NCBI GenBank assembly: GCA_028386065.3
Contig: JAKUCV010004804.1
Span: 32,055-96,054, forward strand
Direction of reading: 5' to 3'
Origin: Turnera subulata
Taxonomy: Eukaryota > Streptophyta > Magnoliopsida > Malpighiales > Passifloraceae
DNA: 64,000 nt
Shown: positions 22,369 through 34,230 of the stretch, one piece after another
Layout of the letters: each line of letters begins with the position of its first letter
Numbering within the stretch: position 1 is the first letter of the stretch
Made by a program: the position numbers and the translations under genes
Notes under the pieces: generated by a model
Database searches by the model: none
Told to the model about the DNA's origin: nothing
What the model saw: the letters and a program-made list of their open reading frames with translations, nothing else

Positions 22369-25300
22369 ATGATTTCTATAATAACATGGAATTGCCAGGG
22401 AGCTGGCAAAAAAATCTTTTGTTAAATTGTGTAAGGAGTTTTGTCAGAATTATAAACCGGAGGTGGTGATCATTATGGAGCCTCGGGTTAGTGGGAAAAG
22501 AGCCGAACGGATTATCAAAAAATTGAGGTTCCCGAATTTACACCGGGTTGAAGCCAGGGGGTTCGCAGGAGGCATATGGCTCTTGTGAGATGATGACAGA
22601 GTGCACATCACCATTCTACATAACCACCCGTAGTTTATTCATATGACAATTCAGCGTCAGAATATTTCCTTTCTATTCACAGCAGTGTACGGAAGCCCGC
22701 AGGAACAATGGAGGAGGTACTTATGGAGAAATTTGGAAGCAATGGCAGGTAATGTCTCAGACCCATGGCTCCTTGCCGGTGATTTTAATGCTGTTCTTAC
22801 AGGCCAAGAAAGAAGAAATCGATTCGGACAACCGGGGCAAGCAAATAAGCTTTTTGTGGAGTGCTTGTCAAAAACACATTTGTTAGATATAGGGTTCTCG
22901 AGCAGTAAGTTTACATGGAAAAGGGGGGATTCATCTGCCCGTCTAGACCGGTTTCTTTGTAATAGCAATTGGAGGGTGCAGTTCCCAGAAGCTTCTGTCC
23001 AACATCTGACACGAGTGGGATCGGATCATAATCCCATATTATTACATCAGGGATCAGCACAACCACCAAAAATTCATCGCCCATTTAGATTCCAAGCGGC
23101 ATGGCTATCACATCCAGAATTTGCACAGTTTGTATCAAAAAATTGGAATTCGGAAGGTTCTTTTCATGACACATCAATGCATTTAGTCAGGAAACTGGGG
23201 GAATGGAATCAGAAAGTGTTCGGGAATATCCATATCAAAAAGCGGAAGGTGTTGGCCAGAATAGCGGGCATCCAGCGATATCTTGAGCTCAGACCATCAT
23301 TATTTCTTTCTAATTTGGAAAAAGAGCTTAGAGTTGAACTGGACAATGTATTACTGCAAGAGGAGATGTTGTGGCGTCAGAAATCACGGAGTCATTGGGT
23401 TCAGGGAGGTGATCGCAACACTGCCTTCTTTCATACTTCAACCATAATCAAAAGAAAAAAGAATAAGATCGAAGCTTTAAAGAATGAAGAGGGTGAATGG
23501 AAAACAGAAGATGAAGCTTTGAAGAAAATTGCCACCGATTATTTCCAAAAATTGTTCACCGATGACACCCCAGGCCCCATTTTGTTCCCCCTTCCGCATG
23601 CATTCTCTCCTTTAGGGCAGGAAACTGCTGCGACGTTAGAGAGTCCGATGTCAAAAGAGGAAGTGAAGCAGTGTGTCTTTCAGCTAGGCCCATTAAAGGC
23701 CCCGGGACCGGATGGCTTGCACGCTATCTTCTATCAATCACAGTGGGATTCGGTGGGTGATAGTGTTTTTAATGTGGTGAAAGATATACTTGAGAGGGAC
23801 TACTGGGACGAGAGGCTCAATGAAACGCTAATAGTCCTATTACCAAAATTGGAGAAGCCAGAAAAAATAACACAATTCAGGCCCATCGGTTTATGCAATG
23901 TGGTATACAAAGTTGTGACTAAACTCATAGCAAACAGAGTCAAAGTTCTGTTGGACGAGTTAATTGCACCTACCCAAAGCAGCTTTGTCCCTGGCAGGCT
24001 TATTACGGACAACATCATAATCGCCCAAGAAGCCATTCATACAATGAAAAGGAAGAAAGGTACTTCAGGATTCATGGCAATCAAAATAGATTTGGAAAAA
24101 GCATACGACAGACTGAAATGGGACTTCATCAGGGAGACACTTGAGGCTGCTGGTTTTCCGGGGAATTTGATTAATATAATTATGAAGTGTATCACCTCTT
24201 CCTCTCTCCAGATTCTTTGGAATGGAGCTACTACAGAATCTTTCACCCCCTCACGTGGCATTAGGCAAGGTGACCCTATCTCTCCATACATTTTTGTGCT
24301 TTGTATGGAGAGATTGGGTCATATCATTAATAATGCCATAGGACGGAAGGAATGGAAACCAGTCGTCTTGAGTAGGGGAGGGCCCAAACTGTCCCATTTA
24401 TTTTTTGCTGATGACCTCCTACTGTTTGCTATGGCCACTCAGGATCAGGTGCGTATTATCTCCAACTGTTTGCACAATTTTTGTATGGCTTCAGGACAAA
24501 AGATAAGCAAGGAGAAATCCAGAATTTTCTTCTCTGCAAATGTGTCTTCTGCGGTAGCGTCCAATCTAAGTGCAGCCTTCGGTTTCTCTTTAATCTAAGT
24601 GCAACCTTCGGTTTCTCTTTAACAAGCAACCTCGGCAAGCACCTGGGAGTTCCCATTATCCACTCCAGAGTAGCCAAATCAACCTATGCACACATCCTGG
24701 ATAAAGCAAATCAAAGATTAAGCGCATGGAAAGCCAAGCACCTCTCACTAGCAGGCCGAATCACACTCACCAAATCGGTAATCTCGGCGCTTCCGGTATA
24801 TACAGCTCCCAAGGCACATCTGTGACAAATTGGATAGCATTTGCCGTAGATTTATATGGGGATCTACAGACCATAAGCGTAAAGTCCATCTCATCCAGTA
24901 GGACACATTGTGTGAACCTAAAAACAGAGGTGGAATTGGGCTGCGCAAAATGCGAACAATGAATGATGCTTGCTTGATGAAACTAGCATGGAAGATCATA
25001 TCAGAGCCTCATACCTTGTGGGTCAACTTTATTAGAAGGAAGTATTTGAGAAATGGGGAGCCGATGGACCTGGAGTGGAAAATTGCAAACGGTTCTAGTG
25101 TATGGAGAGCAATGTGCCACATTTGGCCTACTTTTCGTCACTTTATTGGGTGGAAAGTCAATAATGGCAGGTCGGCTAATTTTTGGAGTTCTAAATGGAT
25201 AAACCAAGAAATACGTCTAATAGTGGAAGCCTCTACCATTATTCCTAGCAGTAGTCGTGGAGCTTGTGTTAGAGATATGGTGGGTGACAATGGAGAGTGG

Positions 25301-26484
25301 CTGTGGAGTAATATTGTACCATTCACTACAAGGGGTATTATTGATAGGCTGAAGACTCTCTCTCCTCCATATTTCAATCCAAACCATGACCAAGTTGTGT
25401 GGTGGATGGAGCCTAAAGGGCAATTCTCTGTGAGGACTGCATATGAAGCAATGGAGGCTAACAATTGGGGAGAGGTTAATGTATTATGGAATAGGATCTG
25501 GAAATGGCAAAGGCCTCTTAGAATCAGCTCCTTCATGTGGCTTCTTGAACACGACAGGCTCCTCACTAATAACATGAGACGCCTTCGCCATATGACCTGC
25601 GATCCGACCTGTCCGAGGTGCGAATGTGAGGTAGAAACATCATTACATGCAGTCCGCGACTGCCAGTTCACAAAGGACATTTGGCTTGCTGTCCTGGGAC
25701 ATGGCATTCCTTCGGATTTCTTCAACCTAGATTTGGAAAATTGGATCTTACAAATCTGCGTCCTTCTAATAATAGTGTTCACCATGTCAGATGGTCTATG
25801 CTATTTGCTGTGACTTGCTGGAAATTATGGCATTGGAGAAATCAATTTGTTTTTGAGGAAGAGGATACCTTGGTACCCAACCCTGCTGATGTGATCCAAG
25901 CAACAGCTAGAGGTTTTGAGCAGGCCATCACCAAGCATAAATCTAGGAACAATGGGAGTTCATGGTTAGGAACCAAGGGGTGCATGTGGGAACCTCCAGA
26001 ACAAGGGACTTTGAAGTGCAATGCAGCGACCTTTTTGTGTGTGGCTACCTCCACAACTTTTGTGAGTGGTGTCATGAGGAACTACAGAGGAGAATGGATA
26101 GTTGGCTTCCTTAATAATCTAGGCTGTTTCATGCCCTTCAAGGCAGAAAGAGTAGCTATATTGCAAGCACTACAATTGACAACAAACATGGATTCTCAGC
26201 CCATTCTAATCGAATCTACCTCCCATGCGACTATACAGTGGCTCACGGAAGATAGACAACAGGAAACGGATTGGGATAGCACCACTCGTAACATTGCTTC
26301 TCTGTTGGAATCAAATAGGAACCTTTCTATTTCTTGTATACAAGAAGAAGCCAATACTGCAGCTAGACAATTGGCAATTCTAGCATCCTCTTCTTCTTTT
26401 GTTGGCCCTGGTCCTGTCATTTTCTATTCTCCACCATTTGTACTTCAAGACCTCTTATATGAGGATTGTGGAGGACAGGGTTAA
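22369..26484 (+). pseudogene. LINE ORF2: endonuclease, RT, zf-RVT, RNase H (broken)
   Basis: It starts MISIITWNCQGAGKK (22369). The endonuclease has WNCQG, the Glu in IIMEPRVSG, GDFN and SDHNPILL. RT has LIVLLPKLEKPEKI, FRPIGLCNVVYK, IKIDLEKAYDR, RQGDPISPYIF and FADDLLLF. A zinc-binding zf-RVT domain (FMWLLEHDRLLTNN, CPRCECEVET) and an RNase H-like end follow. Lesions seen are an extra A in the A run at about 22408-22414, TGA near 22588, TAG near 22633, a 29-bp tandem duplication (24564-24592/24593-24621), a shift near 24803, TAG near 24898 and a shift near 25750. In the RNase H part the usual first catalytic Asp (NTDG-type motif) reads CNAAT. Confidence 0.9.
24564..24621 (+). repeat. 29-bp tandem duplication in LINE ORF2
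   Basis: ATCTAAGTGCAGCCTTCGG and its next 10 bases are repeated once with a single G/A difference. Since 29 is not a multiple of three, the copy breaks the RT frame just after NLSAAFGFSL. Confidence 0.95.
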
Positions 26485-26558
26485 GTTTTCTAAGCCCTGA
26501 TTTGTATTTTATATATATATATAAGTAATGCATATCACACTTTCAGACCAAAAAAAAA

Positions 26559-27592
26559 TGCACCCCCCAGGTGGCAGTGGAAATTCGAGCCTGAACCAAT
26601 CTGTTTCACGTTAAAAAGAGAAACAGGCATGTGCTGTGGTATAAATAAAGATGGGAAATGAAGCATCCTAGGTTTTTCTCTTCCCAAGGTTGTCCTCTTA
26701 AGTTAAACAAACGGTGTATGGGAAGAGAAGAAACAGACGGGGAAGATTTATATGCCAATTGTTGTGTCCCTAGTAGAGTTGACCGGTGATGGTTTGGACA
26801 TAATTGACAAGGAAGTTCTGTTCACTGTTTTACTGCATCTTTGGTTAATTTTACTAAACCAGACACTTGTGTTGAAGTAAAACAAGTTCATATATATATA
26901 TATATATATTTTAACTTCCGAATCAAGCGAATACTCATTAACTTTACCTGCTGCTTTACAATGAGGAAAAATGGAAAAAGTTGAACACTAAAAGCATGCC
27001 GTCGTATATTACCTTTTCCCTCATCAACAACAGTTATGATTTATGATTCAAGCAAAGCAATAGCACCAATGATCTCTCGATCCATCTCGTTACAGCCTAT
27101 ACACACCTGTTCTTCCTCAACCTTAAAGTTTACACTTTTTCTCTCTCACACTGTTACAGTTGAAATCTCGAATTGGAGGAAATCCTGTCTAAATTTTTAA
27201 CACTAGCCTTCCTTCAAGGAAAGAAAGCAAATACTACGATATAAGAGTGTTGTACACACACTGATTAGAGAAGAAAGAAAAAAAAAAAAAAAAGAGAAGA
27301 GAGAGTAGAAAAGGAAATGTAAATGATGAGACAGAGGTCTGAGTCGGCCCATGACCACTAGTTGCCTACACGAGTTGCCCCTTTGCTTTACTGTACTAAT
27401 AAAATGTCTAAATCCCAATTTAGTAAGGGGTTTAATCAGGGTTTCTTTCTTTTCTGATTTCATTTACTAGCTTCCTCTGGGTGGGGGGACTGTAGCCACT
27501 AGCCAGCCATTAGTATAATCTTCCTCCTTGCTTGCTTATTCTATCCTTCCTTCTTTAGCTTCCCCTCACTCTGTCTCTCTCTCTCTCTCTCT
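26559..27592. other. upstream region of the OCTOPUS-like gene
   Basis: No gene seen. A TA run lies at about 26891-26909 and an A run near 27270-27290. A CT run at about 27570-27592 sits just before the ATG and would be in the 5' leader, a common pyrimidine patch near plant transcription starts. Confidence 0.5.
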
Positions 27593-27631
27593 GTGTGCGT
27601 GCTTAATGCTTATGACTCTACAACACCAGCA

Positions 27632-29356
27632 ATGAGTACTCAGCCCCAGCAACACGACCGCCTCTCCACCTGCCACCGCCACCCCTCTCTCAAGCCCCTC
27701 ACCGGCTTCTGCGCCGCCTGCCTCCGGGAACGCCTCGCCGGCATCGACCCCGACACCCACGAGGAGACCCCTCCTACCCAGCTCGCCGCCGAGCTCCGCC
27801 GCACCAAGTCCTACTCCAGCTCTACCATCCCAAATGCCTCCTCCTCCTCCGCTACCTCGTCCACCTTCACCACCACTGCCACCACCTCCGAGCCCCGCCG
27901 CAAGTCCTGCGACGTCGGGCCTCGCAACAACACCCTCTCCGATCTCTTCCACACGGAAGATAAAAGAAAAGGTAGCAGCAGGAGGAAGCCCAAGGGTGTG
28001 GAGTCGGAGTCGGAGTCGGGGCTTCAACTCAAGGGAAATGAGGAAAATGTAGCAGCAGAGATTAGGGTTACTAAGTTGAATCTGGATGATGATGTGGATG
28101 GTTTCGAAGACGATGGAGAGTTTAAGACGATGAAGGAGTTTATAGATCTTGAACTGGAGGATAAGAAGAAGAAAAATGGGGGAGGGAGGAAGAGCTTGTG
28201 GGAGGCTGCTGCTTCGGTGTCGTTTGGGAAGAGATTGGTGAAATGGCAGAAGAAAGAGCATAGAGAGAAGGGGAAGGGCCATGAGTTGGTGGATATGGAC
28301 AAGTCAACCGTGAGGAAATTAAGAGACACGCATTCTGCGGTAGGGGAGTATGCGTTTGGTAGGAGATCTTGTGACACTGACCTTAGATTATCGGTTGATG
28401 TGGCTAGGTTGTCTGTTGATGATTCAAGGTATTGTTTTGATGAGCCTAGGGCTTCCTGGGATGGGTGCTTGATTGGCAAAAATTATCCTAGGCTGCTGCC
28501 TCTGGTTTCGGTCATGGAGGATGTTGTGAAGTTGCCTAGTGGCGGGGAAGAGGAAGTGAAAGAGAACGATGTGGGTATTATGAATAATGGAGGAGGGGAA
28601 TGCAGTCCTGGAGGCACAGCACAGACTAGGGATTATTACTATTCTTCGGAGAGGAGGAAGAGAAGTTTTGATCGGTCGGCTGGGATCAGGGGATTAGGGG
28701 ATGATGAGGTCAAGTGTGTAATGAATGCTAAGGTGTCGCCTGAAACTGTTGAGTTGTTCCATGGGGCTAAGTTGTTGGTCACGGAGAAAGAGTTGAGGGA
28801 TTCCAATTGGTATTCGCTTAAAGATCATCGCGTGGAGAGCATCAATTCTCTTTCCAAGGATGCTGGTTCTGTTGCTGGAGGAGTTGATAGAAAGGCTTTC
28901 AAGTCAAAGAAATTGCACAAGTGGCGCAATATGTGGAATATTTGGGGCTTAATGCAGTGGAGGAGTGAATCCAAATATGGAGACGAGGTGAGTAGTGCAG
29001 GTGCAAATGGGGTTGATTTACCAATAACAGAGTCGTGGCATAAGTTGAGAGGGATGGCCAATGGAGAAACGAATGGGACTGTGAGCCAGAAGCTTATACG
29101 TAGCTACACTGTCAGTGCAAAGGATGCCAGCCAAATGGCTTGTGGTTCTAGTGTTGTTGATACCAAAGAGAATGGTGTGAAGAGAACTGAAGGGCTTATG
29201 CTGCAGCGGAACCAGAGTGCCAGGTATCCTCCAAACAACCTTGATACTAGCCTATTGAAGTTTTATTTGACTCCATTGAGGAGTTACGGAAGAAGCAAAT
29301 CCGGAAAGGGTGCCAGCCTAAAGAACTCCAACTCTTTGGGAACGAATGTCCTGTAA
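27632..29356 (+). CDS. OCTOPUS-like protein (DUF740/UPF0503)
   Basis: A single-exon gene of 574 residues. An in-frame ATG 39 bases upstream (27593) exists, but the conserved family start follows the ATG at 27632. Residues about 9-38 hold the Cys-rich motif RLSTCHRHPS ... GFCAACLRERLAGID. Next come RRTKSYS (about 52-60), RKSCDVG (about 88-94), MKEFIDLE (about 167), LWEAAASVSFGKRLVKWQ (about 185-205), SCDTDLRLSV and FDEPRASWDGCLIG (about 244-283), and the conserved C-terminal SLLKFYLTPLRSYGRSKSGK (about 540-562). In Arabidopsis, OCTOPUS and relatives are membrane-associated, polar proteins acting in phloem and vascular patterning. The role here is by analogy. A Lys/Glu-rich, low-complexity middle and many Ser fit a disordered scaffold. 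A likely poly(A) signal AATAAA occurs near 29486. Confidence 0.9.
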   Translation: MSTQPQQHDRLSTCHRHPSLKPLTGFCAACLRERLAGIDPDTHEETPPTQLAAELRRTKSYSSSTIPNASSSSATSSTFTTTATTSEPRRKSCDVGPRNNTLSDLFHTEDKRKGSSRRKPKGVESESESGLQLKGNEENVAAEIRVTKLNLDDDVDGFEDDGEFKTMKEFIDLELEDKKKKNGGGRKSLWEAAASVSFGKRLVKWQKKEHREKGKGHELVDMDKSTVRKLRDTHSAVGEYAFGRRSCDTDLRLSVDVARLSVDDSRYCFDEPRASWDGCLIGKNYPRLLPLVSVMEDVVKLPSGGEEEVKENDVGIMNNGGGECSPGGTAQTRDYYYSSERRKRSFDRSAGIRGLGDDEVKCVMNAKVSPETVELFHGAKLLVTEKELRDSNWYSLKDHRVESINSLSKDAGSVAGGVDRKAFKSKKLHKWRNMWNIWGLMQWRSESKYGDEVSSAGANGVDLPITESWHKLRGMANGETNGTVSQKLIRSYTVSAKDASQMACGSSVVDTKENGVKRTEGLMLQRNQSARYPPNNLDTSLLKFYLTPLRSYGRSKSGKGASLKNSNSLGTNVL

Positions 29357-31698
29357 AGTTGCATTAGTTGTACTTCAGTTGAAATGCTTTGTTGTAAAGA
29401 CTAGAACTGATGTGTTTCTTCTTGCTTTATAGATAAAAAAGCACGTTATATTTGCTGCTTCTTCTGAGCTTGAGATGTGTTTCTAATAAAGCAGTATCGA
29501 CAATTAGAAACTTTGTTGGCTCTTCATTTAGCTTGGATGCAATTACCGGTGCTTGCAATTCCAAAGGATTGCTCTTTTGAGCGTCCTGCCTGTGTTTGTA
29601 CCCGATGTTTGTGAAACCCATTTCAATCTTTTTTTTTTTTGGGGTGTGTCTACTCGTTCCTGAGATTGGAACTGCTCTTTTGCTCAATTTGACGGCAGGA
29701 TATTTGATAGCTTCTTGTTTTGTGACAGAGCCTTTGGTTGTCTTGATTGTTGAAGGGAATTGACCGATGGGACAATGTTCGTTTTAACTGTTAGATTCTT
29801 TTTCTTGTTTATCTTTTGGGTGTTTTTTGAAGCTTTTGTTGTACCTTGTTGTTCTTATGACTGGCTGATATGCGATATGATATCAGAGAGAGGAGAGAGC
29901 TTGGTTGTCAAATTAATGCTTCTTGTATGGTCCGAAAGGCATTCTGTGTGGGTTGCCAAGTGGTGGTGCGTTAGAAAAATTGTTGAGATCCTCTGTGAAC
30001 TCTTTCTTGATTGTCATTGTGCAACTCGAAGAACGTGTTTTGATAATAGAAGACGTGCTCCTTGCTTCCAAACATAAAAGAAGACGTGCTCCTTGCTTCG
30101 GTTTCTATGTATCATCATCTGGTGCTTAACTTGCTTCTCCTCCTTTTTGTGTGGGAGAAATGCATTTATTTTGGTCCTATCATATGTTGTGCTTGACTTG
30201 CATAACCTTTTGGATGATCGTCATAACGCTTGCTCCCTTTTTGCATGGGAGAGATGCATTAGTTTGAACGGGTAACTGGATTGGCCGTAAAGCATGACCT
30301 TGTCCCTTTTTTGAGATACTTGGTGCCTGCTGACGTTGCTTTGCTTTAGCAGCTGAAGAATGCTTGCACTTTTGTTTTTTTTGATGATAAGAATACTTGC
30401 ACTTAAAGATTGTTTATTATGGTAAAGATATAATAGTCCTAGAAGAAATCCTAGGAGAAAGACGCCAAACTCTGACTTGATTTCATACTGCCGACATTGA
30501 ACTTTTATAGACCTGAATTAATAATGATTTTCCGGAAAAATTTACTTGGGCCTTGTTGCGTATTATAATTAATTTCAGAAACCCTGAGCTTGTTGCCAAA
30601 AATGATAATTCGGAGCCTCCTTGATGACATGCATGGCATTATCAGCTGCTCTGCTCTTCATGGTTCACACTTCCTCTATATCCCCTTCCCCGGTGAGTTC
30701 AGCCCTCTAGTGGGTATCTCTCACTATTACTGGTGGATTGGAGAGCATGCAATTCCTTCCCCTGTTCCTTCCCACAGTGAACCATGAAGTTTGGGTTTTT
30801 GGCCCTCCACGGAAGGACGGAGGAGCCGGCACCCAGTTCTGCGGAATATCACAGCTAAAAGGGTGTTGTGTGATCGATACTGATAGATATATTTCGTGGG
30901 GACAAAAGGATCCACTGAGGCGCCTGGTTGCAGGACCCCAATAATTTGCTTATCCAATGAATCATTAGCTAATTGGGCAGACTTGATTGGTGGGATCCTG
31001 ATGGTGTTTCTGCATGGGATTCACCAATTCCTAAGCACTGCCTTCTTCCCCTCAAACGGGCATTGAATCCGATGCCCTGCATCCCCAGAGGTACGTACTA
31101 TGAAGTATGAACTGTTCCCTTCTCACTTGATCTTCACAATCCAACGTACGCACTGCCATCATTAACCTTATCCTCCTCATTTTACCCAATTTATGGCCAA
31201 CCTCCTCCTGGCTCCTGCTAATTTACAAGTTTTACGGCTGGCTTGGTGTCAATTTTGAACTCCCTCGTCAAACAGAGACCAAACTGCACTTTTTTTTTTT
31301 TTTGGTTCAAGTGATCAAATATAAATTAGACAGCTACTGGCAGTAACATACATGAATACAACATAAAACATTGCTTTCAAATCGTCTAAGCATGATAAAT
31401 GGTAATAATGAAACTAGTACGAAAAAGATCAAGCGTGCTATTGCTATACGTAACAATCAGTGACCAGGAACACCTATGATAACCATAAATGTGAATGCCG
31501 TTAGTCACACAAAAGAGGCAAAAAAAAAAAAAAAAAAAGAGCACATGGAATGAACACAAATCTTGGTCTCTTGAATTCCAATGACTCATAAGCATTGACC
31601 ATAACAAATGAAATGATGCCAAAAACCTTGCAATGTAATTCAACCACTATTAACTATTACATAATCAGTTCCATGCGTTAATTATAAGAGCCAGGCAG
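29357..31698. other. intergenic, no gene supported
   Basis: Contains the 3' region of the OCTOPUS-like gene and unassigned sequence. A short duplication (AGAAGACGTGCTCCTTGCTTC near 30049 and 30079) and T/A runs near 31290 and 31520 are present. The segment 30590-31090 is more GC-rich and protein-like in places, but no frame gives a recognisable product. Confidence 0.5.
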
Positions 31699-31956
31699 TT
31701 AAAAAGAAAATGGAAACATTACGTAATTAGTATAACAAAGAAAAGCTGCTGCAGCAAAAGCATCAAAGTACAGGCTGTATTGAGTGAGTGAGTCAAAATC
31801 ATAACCTTTCTCTTGAAGCTCCTGCATAACTTCATTCCTCATCCTCAGCCACAGCTTCTGAGCTTCCTGCTGAAAACCTTCTTCTTCTGCAACTACTCTG
31901 ATAGACTGATAGTTGAGGGAGTCTCTGTCGGTGGTTTTTGGGCCCGATCCTGGTCC
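31699..31956 (-). pseudogene. orphan exon-like fragment
   Basis: On minus, an open frame of 85 codons follows TATGTACTTAG, which could be a splice acceptor, and ends at a TAA at 31699-31701. The product includes YQSIRVVAEEEGFQQEAQK, LWLRMRNEVMQELQEK and GYDFDSLTQYSLYFDAFAAA. It is charged and helix-like with good codon character, unlike its flanks. I do not recognise the family, and no further exons are seen in the next kilobase upstream on minus. It may be the last exon of a lost gene or a captured fragment. It has no ATG of its own at the start. Confidence 0.45.
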
Positions 31957-33436
31957 CTAAGTACATACTTGCTTTTATGAATTAGCTTTCAGCTTGTGAT
32001 GAAAATTCTGCTATGGCCTTGGCATGGTATGTATGTAAGTCTCTTGTGAAGGTTGGTATTCTATGTGTTTAGAGTGGGCAAAGAGAGGAAAGGGATGAAT
32101 GCCAAGTTACTTCGGTCACCTTCTATCAGAAAAAAAAAAAAAAAGCGACTTCGATCACCAAGTAAAGTAACATGTGCTGTGTGCTATGTGCATTAGAGAT
32201 AAAGCGTGTGAGAGTCAAGTGAGATAGCCTTTGGTGGCTAAGCTCGGGCTGGAGAGTTGGGTTCATAGCTATTGACGTGGTATGCTAGTAATAGAATAAT
32301 AGGTTTCAAGTGTTTTGTATGAGGGGTTAGCTGTGCATACTAAGACGGCTTGATTGGGTGTTGTTGGTTCGTATGCGCATAACTGGGTGATCGCCCTCGA
32401 TTATCTAGTAGCATCTTCAACTGTTAACATACTTAAGAGTGTGATAGCGGCCTTGAGGATAATATAAAAATGTACAACATGAATAAAAAATGAAAAGGGT
32501 TTAGCATGCCAAAGAATGCGTTTGTGTTGGTAGAAAATAAATAGTAGACGAGAAAGAATTGGTAGATTTTGAGGCGTGAAGAATCACTATCTCAAATATG
32601 TTTATTTTCTCCCACTTAAAATAAGTGAGACACCTTTAGGATACAACAAAATCTTAAAACTCTCAAAGCAAATCCCTTGTTTACAGAGTTTGTGGTGGGA
32701 GGAAAGTTGTTTGTTTAGCTTAGTGACATATCACATATATAGGTTTGTACTATTATCAATTTACCAATTTACGATTTGTACTTTTTTCTTATCTCTTTAC
32801 GGGTCTTTACTGGTATGGTTTGTCCTTGGAGTCTGGGTAACCTATAGGTGAAGTGGACTATTCGAAATCCCTATTCCATTTTGTTTCATTTTGTTTCATC
32901 ATAAACAACCCCACTTTAGTAATTATGTCTTAGATTATTATCATTTTAGTACTTATGTATTAGATTATTGCCAACCAAGTAACAAAATGATTCCGATTCG
33001 GTTTTATATCTTAGATTATTTTCAACCAAACAACAAAATAATTAGGATTTTGTTTCTATTTCGATTCCAAGTGATGCCAAACATTTAGAAATTTTAAAAA
33101 ATAATTTTGAGCAGGTTTGGTTGAGGTGTTTCAAAAGTAGGCGCCCAACTTAAAATTTTTTCAGATGTCTTAGCCTACTACGAGATGAAAGTGTTTAGGG
33201 CCCTTACTGAGTTGGTGGACTCGTCCCTTTTCCCCATATCCTTAGGATGTAGGTGACAATCGGGAGGAAGGCAAAGCAACAGAAGAGGCACCTAAAGAAT
33301 ATGCACGTTGCGCAGATTCGAGTGTCGAGCCTAGTGGGCCGGCAGGGAAGCTGAATTGTTGTTGAAATTTAAAACAAATATATCTAAAAAGGGAGGAGGA
33401 AGAGTGTTTGTATTGTAACAGGATAACACCAAAACA
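31957..33436. other. intergenic, no gene seen
   Basis: AT-rich spacer with short A and T runs. A local duplication (TAGTAATTATGTCTTAGATTATT-like words, 32915-33020) repeats about three times. No ORF of interest. Confidence 0.5.
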
Positions 33437-34230
33437 CATAACACCTGTTACACGAGGTTGCATTACGTCTACCTAGATGCACCTTTGGCTATATCTCTTT
33501 GGTGACCTTTTGGTTCTCCTATAGTAACCTTAAGGAGGGGAATGGATGGGAAGGGAAGGGATGGGAATGGTGGGGAGGAGAAAATTTTAACTTTAACTTA
33601 TTTGGAAATATTCATTAAAGGAAAAGGAGGGGAATGGTAGGTAATATTTTCAAATTACATAGACATCCTTATTTATAATTTTTTTAAAAAAATATAAGAG
33701 GCTAATCATGGAATTTCAAGTCATCATCTAGTTCTAAAATTCCCCACCCCTCCATTCCCCACCAAATCGACGGGGAGACATTTTAAGGGGAATGGAGGGG
33801 AATGAAGGTTAAAAAATTCCCCTTCCCCTCCATTAACTTTCTTTTCCAAACAAGATTAAATTAAAAATTCCCCACTATTCTCCTCCTTTCCCCTCCCTTC
33901 CCCTTCATTCTCCATCTATCCAAACAAATTGTAACAAACGACATTAACAAGACATATATATATACAGTATAAGTATAACTACCTATCAAATCTTATCACA
34001 AATACAAGTTTAATTGTACGTAGTATATCTCTTCGTGCATATACTCCATAACACCTAATACACAAGGTTGGATTGCGTCTACCCAAAGGCACCTTTCGCT
34101 ACATCTTTCTGGTAACCCTTTGGTTTCACCCATAGCAACATTAACAAATGTATATTAACAAGACATATGACAGTTATCAAATCTTATCACAAATACAAGT
34201 CTAACTACATGTAGCAGTTTCCTAAAAATA
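33437..34230. repeat. duplicated segment, first copy split by a MITE
   Basis: The sequence CATAACACCTGTTACACGAG ... CACCTTTGGCTA ... CATTAACAAGACATA ... CAAATCTTATCACAAATACAAG occurs twice. One copy runs from 33437 to about 34010, interrupted at 33529-33930. The other is continuous from about 34048 to 34200. The second copy shows the pre-insertion state. Confidence 0.65.
33529..33930. mobile_element. foldback MITE-like element
   Basis: About 400 bp. GGGGAATGG-rich arms on the left (33535-33640) are complementary to CCCCTCC/CATTCCCC-rich arms on the right (33740-33920). It is absent from the duplicate at 34048-34200. GTAAC at 33524-33528 and 33931-33935 is a candidate 5-bp target duplication, matched by GCAAC in the empty copy. 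No coding capacity. Confidence 0.6.

Larger units (their letters stand above)
20478..26558 (+). mobile_element. L1-type LINE, degenerate
   Basis: A full-length-looking non-LTR element with ORF1 (20556-22331), ORF2 (22369-26484) and a 3' tail ending in an A run (26550-26558). The 5' limit is approximate. An A run and an ambiguous base (20535) lie between 20520 and the first ATG. No target duplication could be identified with confidence. ORF1 is intact but ORF2 has frameshifts and stops, so it could not move by itself. Confidence 0.88.

Noticed and set aside
27566..28282. 238-codon minus-strand ORF opposite the OCTOPUS-like gene
   Set aside because: Antisense shadow of the GC-rich, Ser/Pro-coding start of the gene. 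Gly-rich low complexity with no family.
30590..30957. Small ORFs on both strands of a GC-richer spacer segment
   Set aside because: No start context, no family, and frames are interrupted. Not supported as genes.
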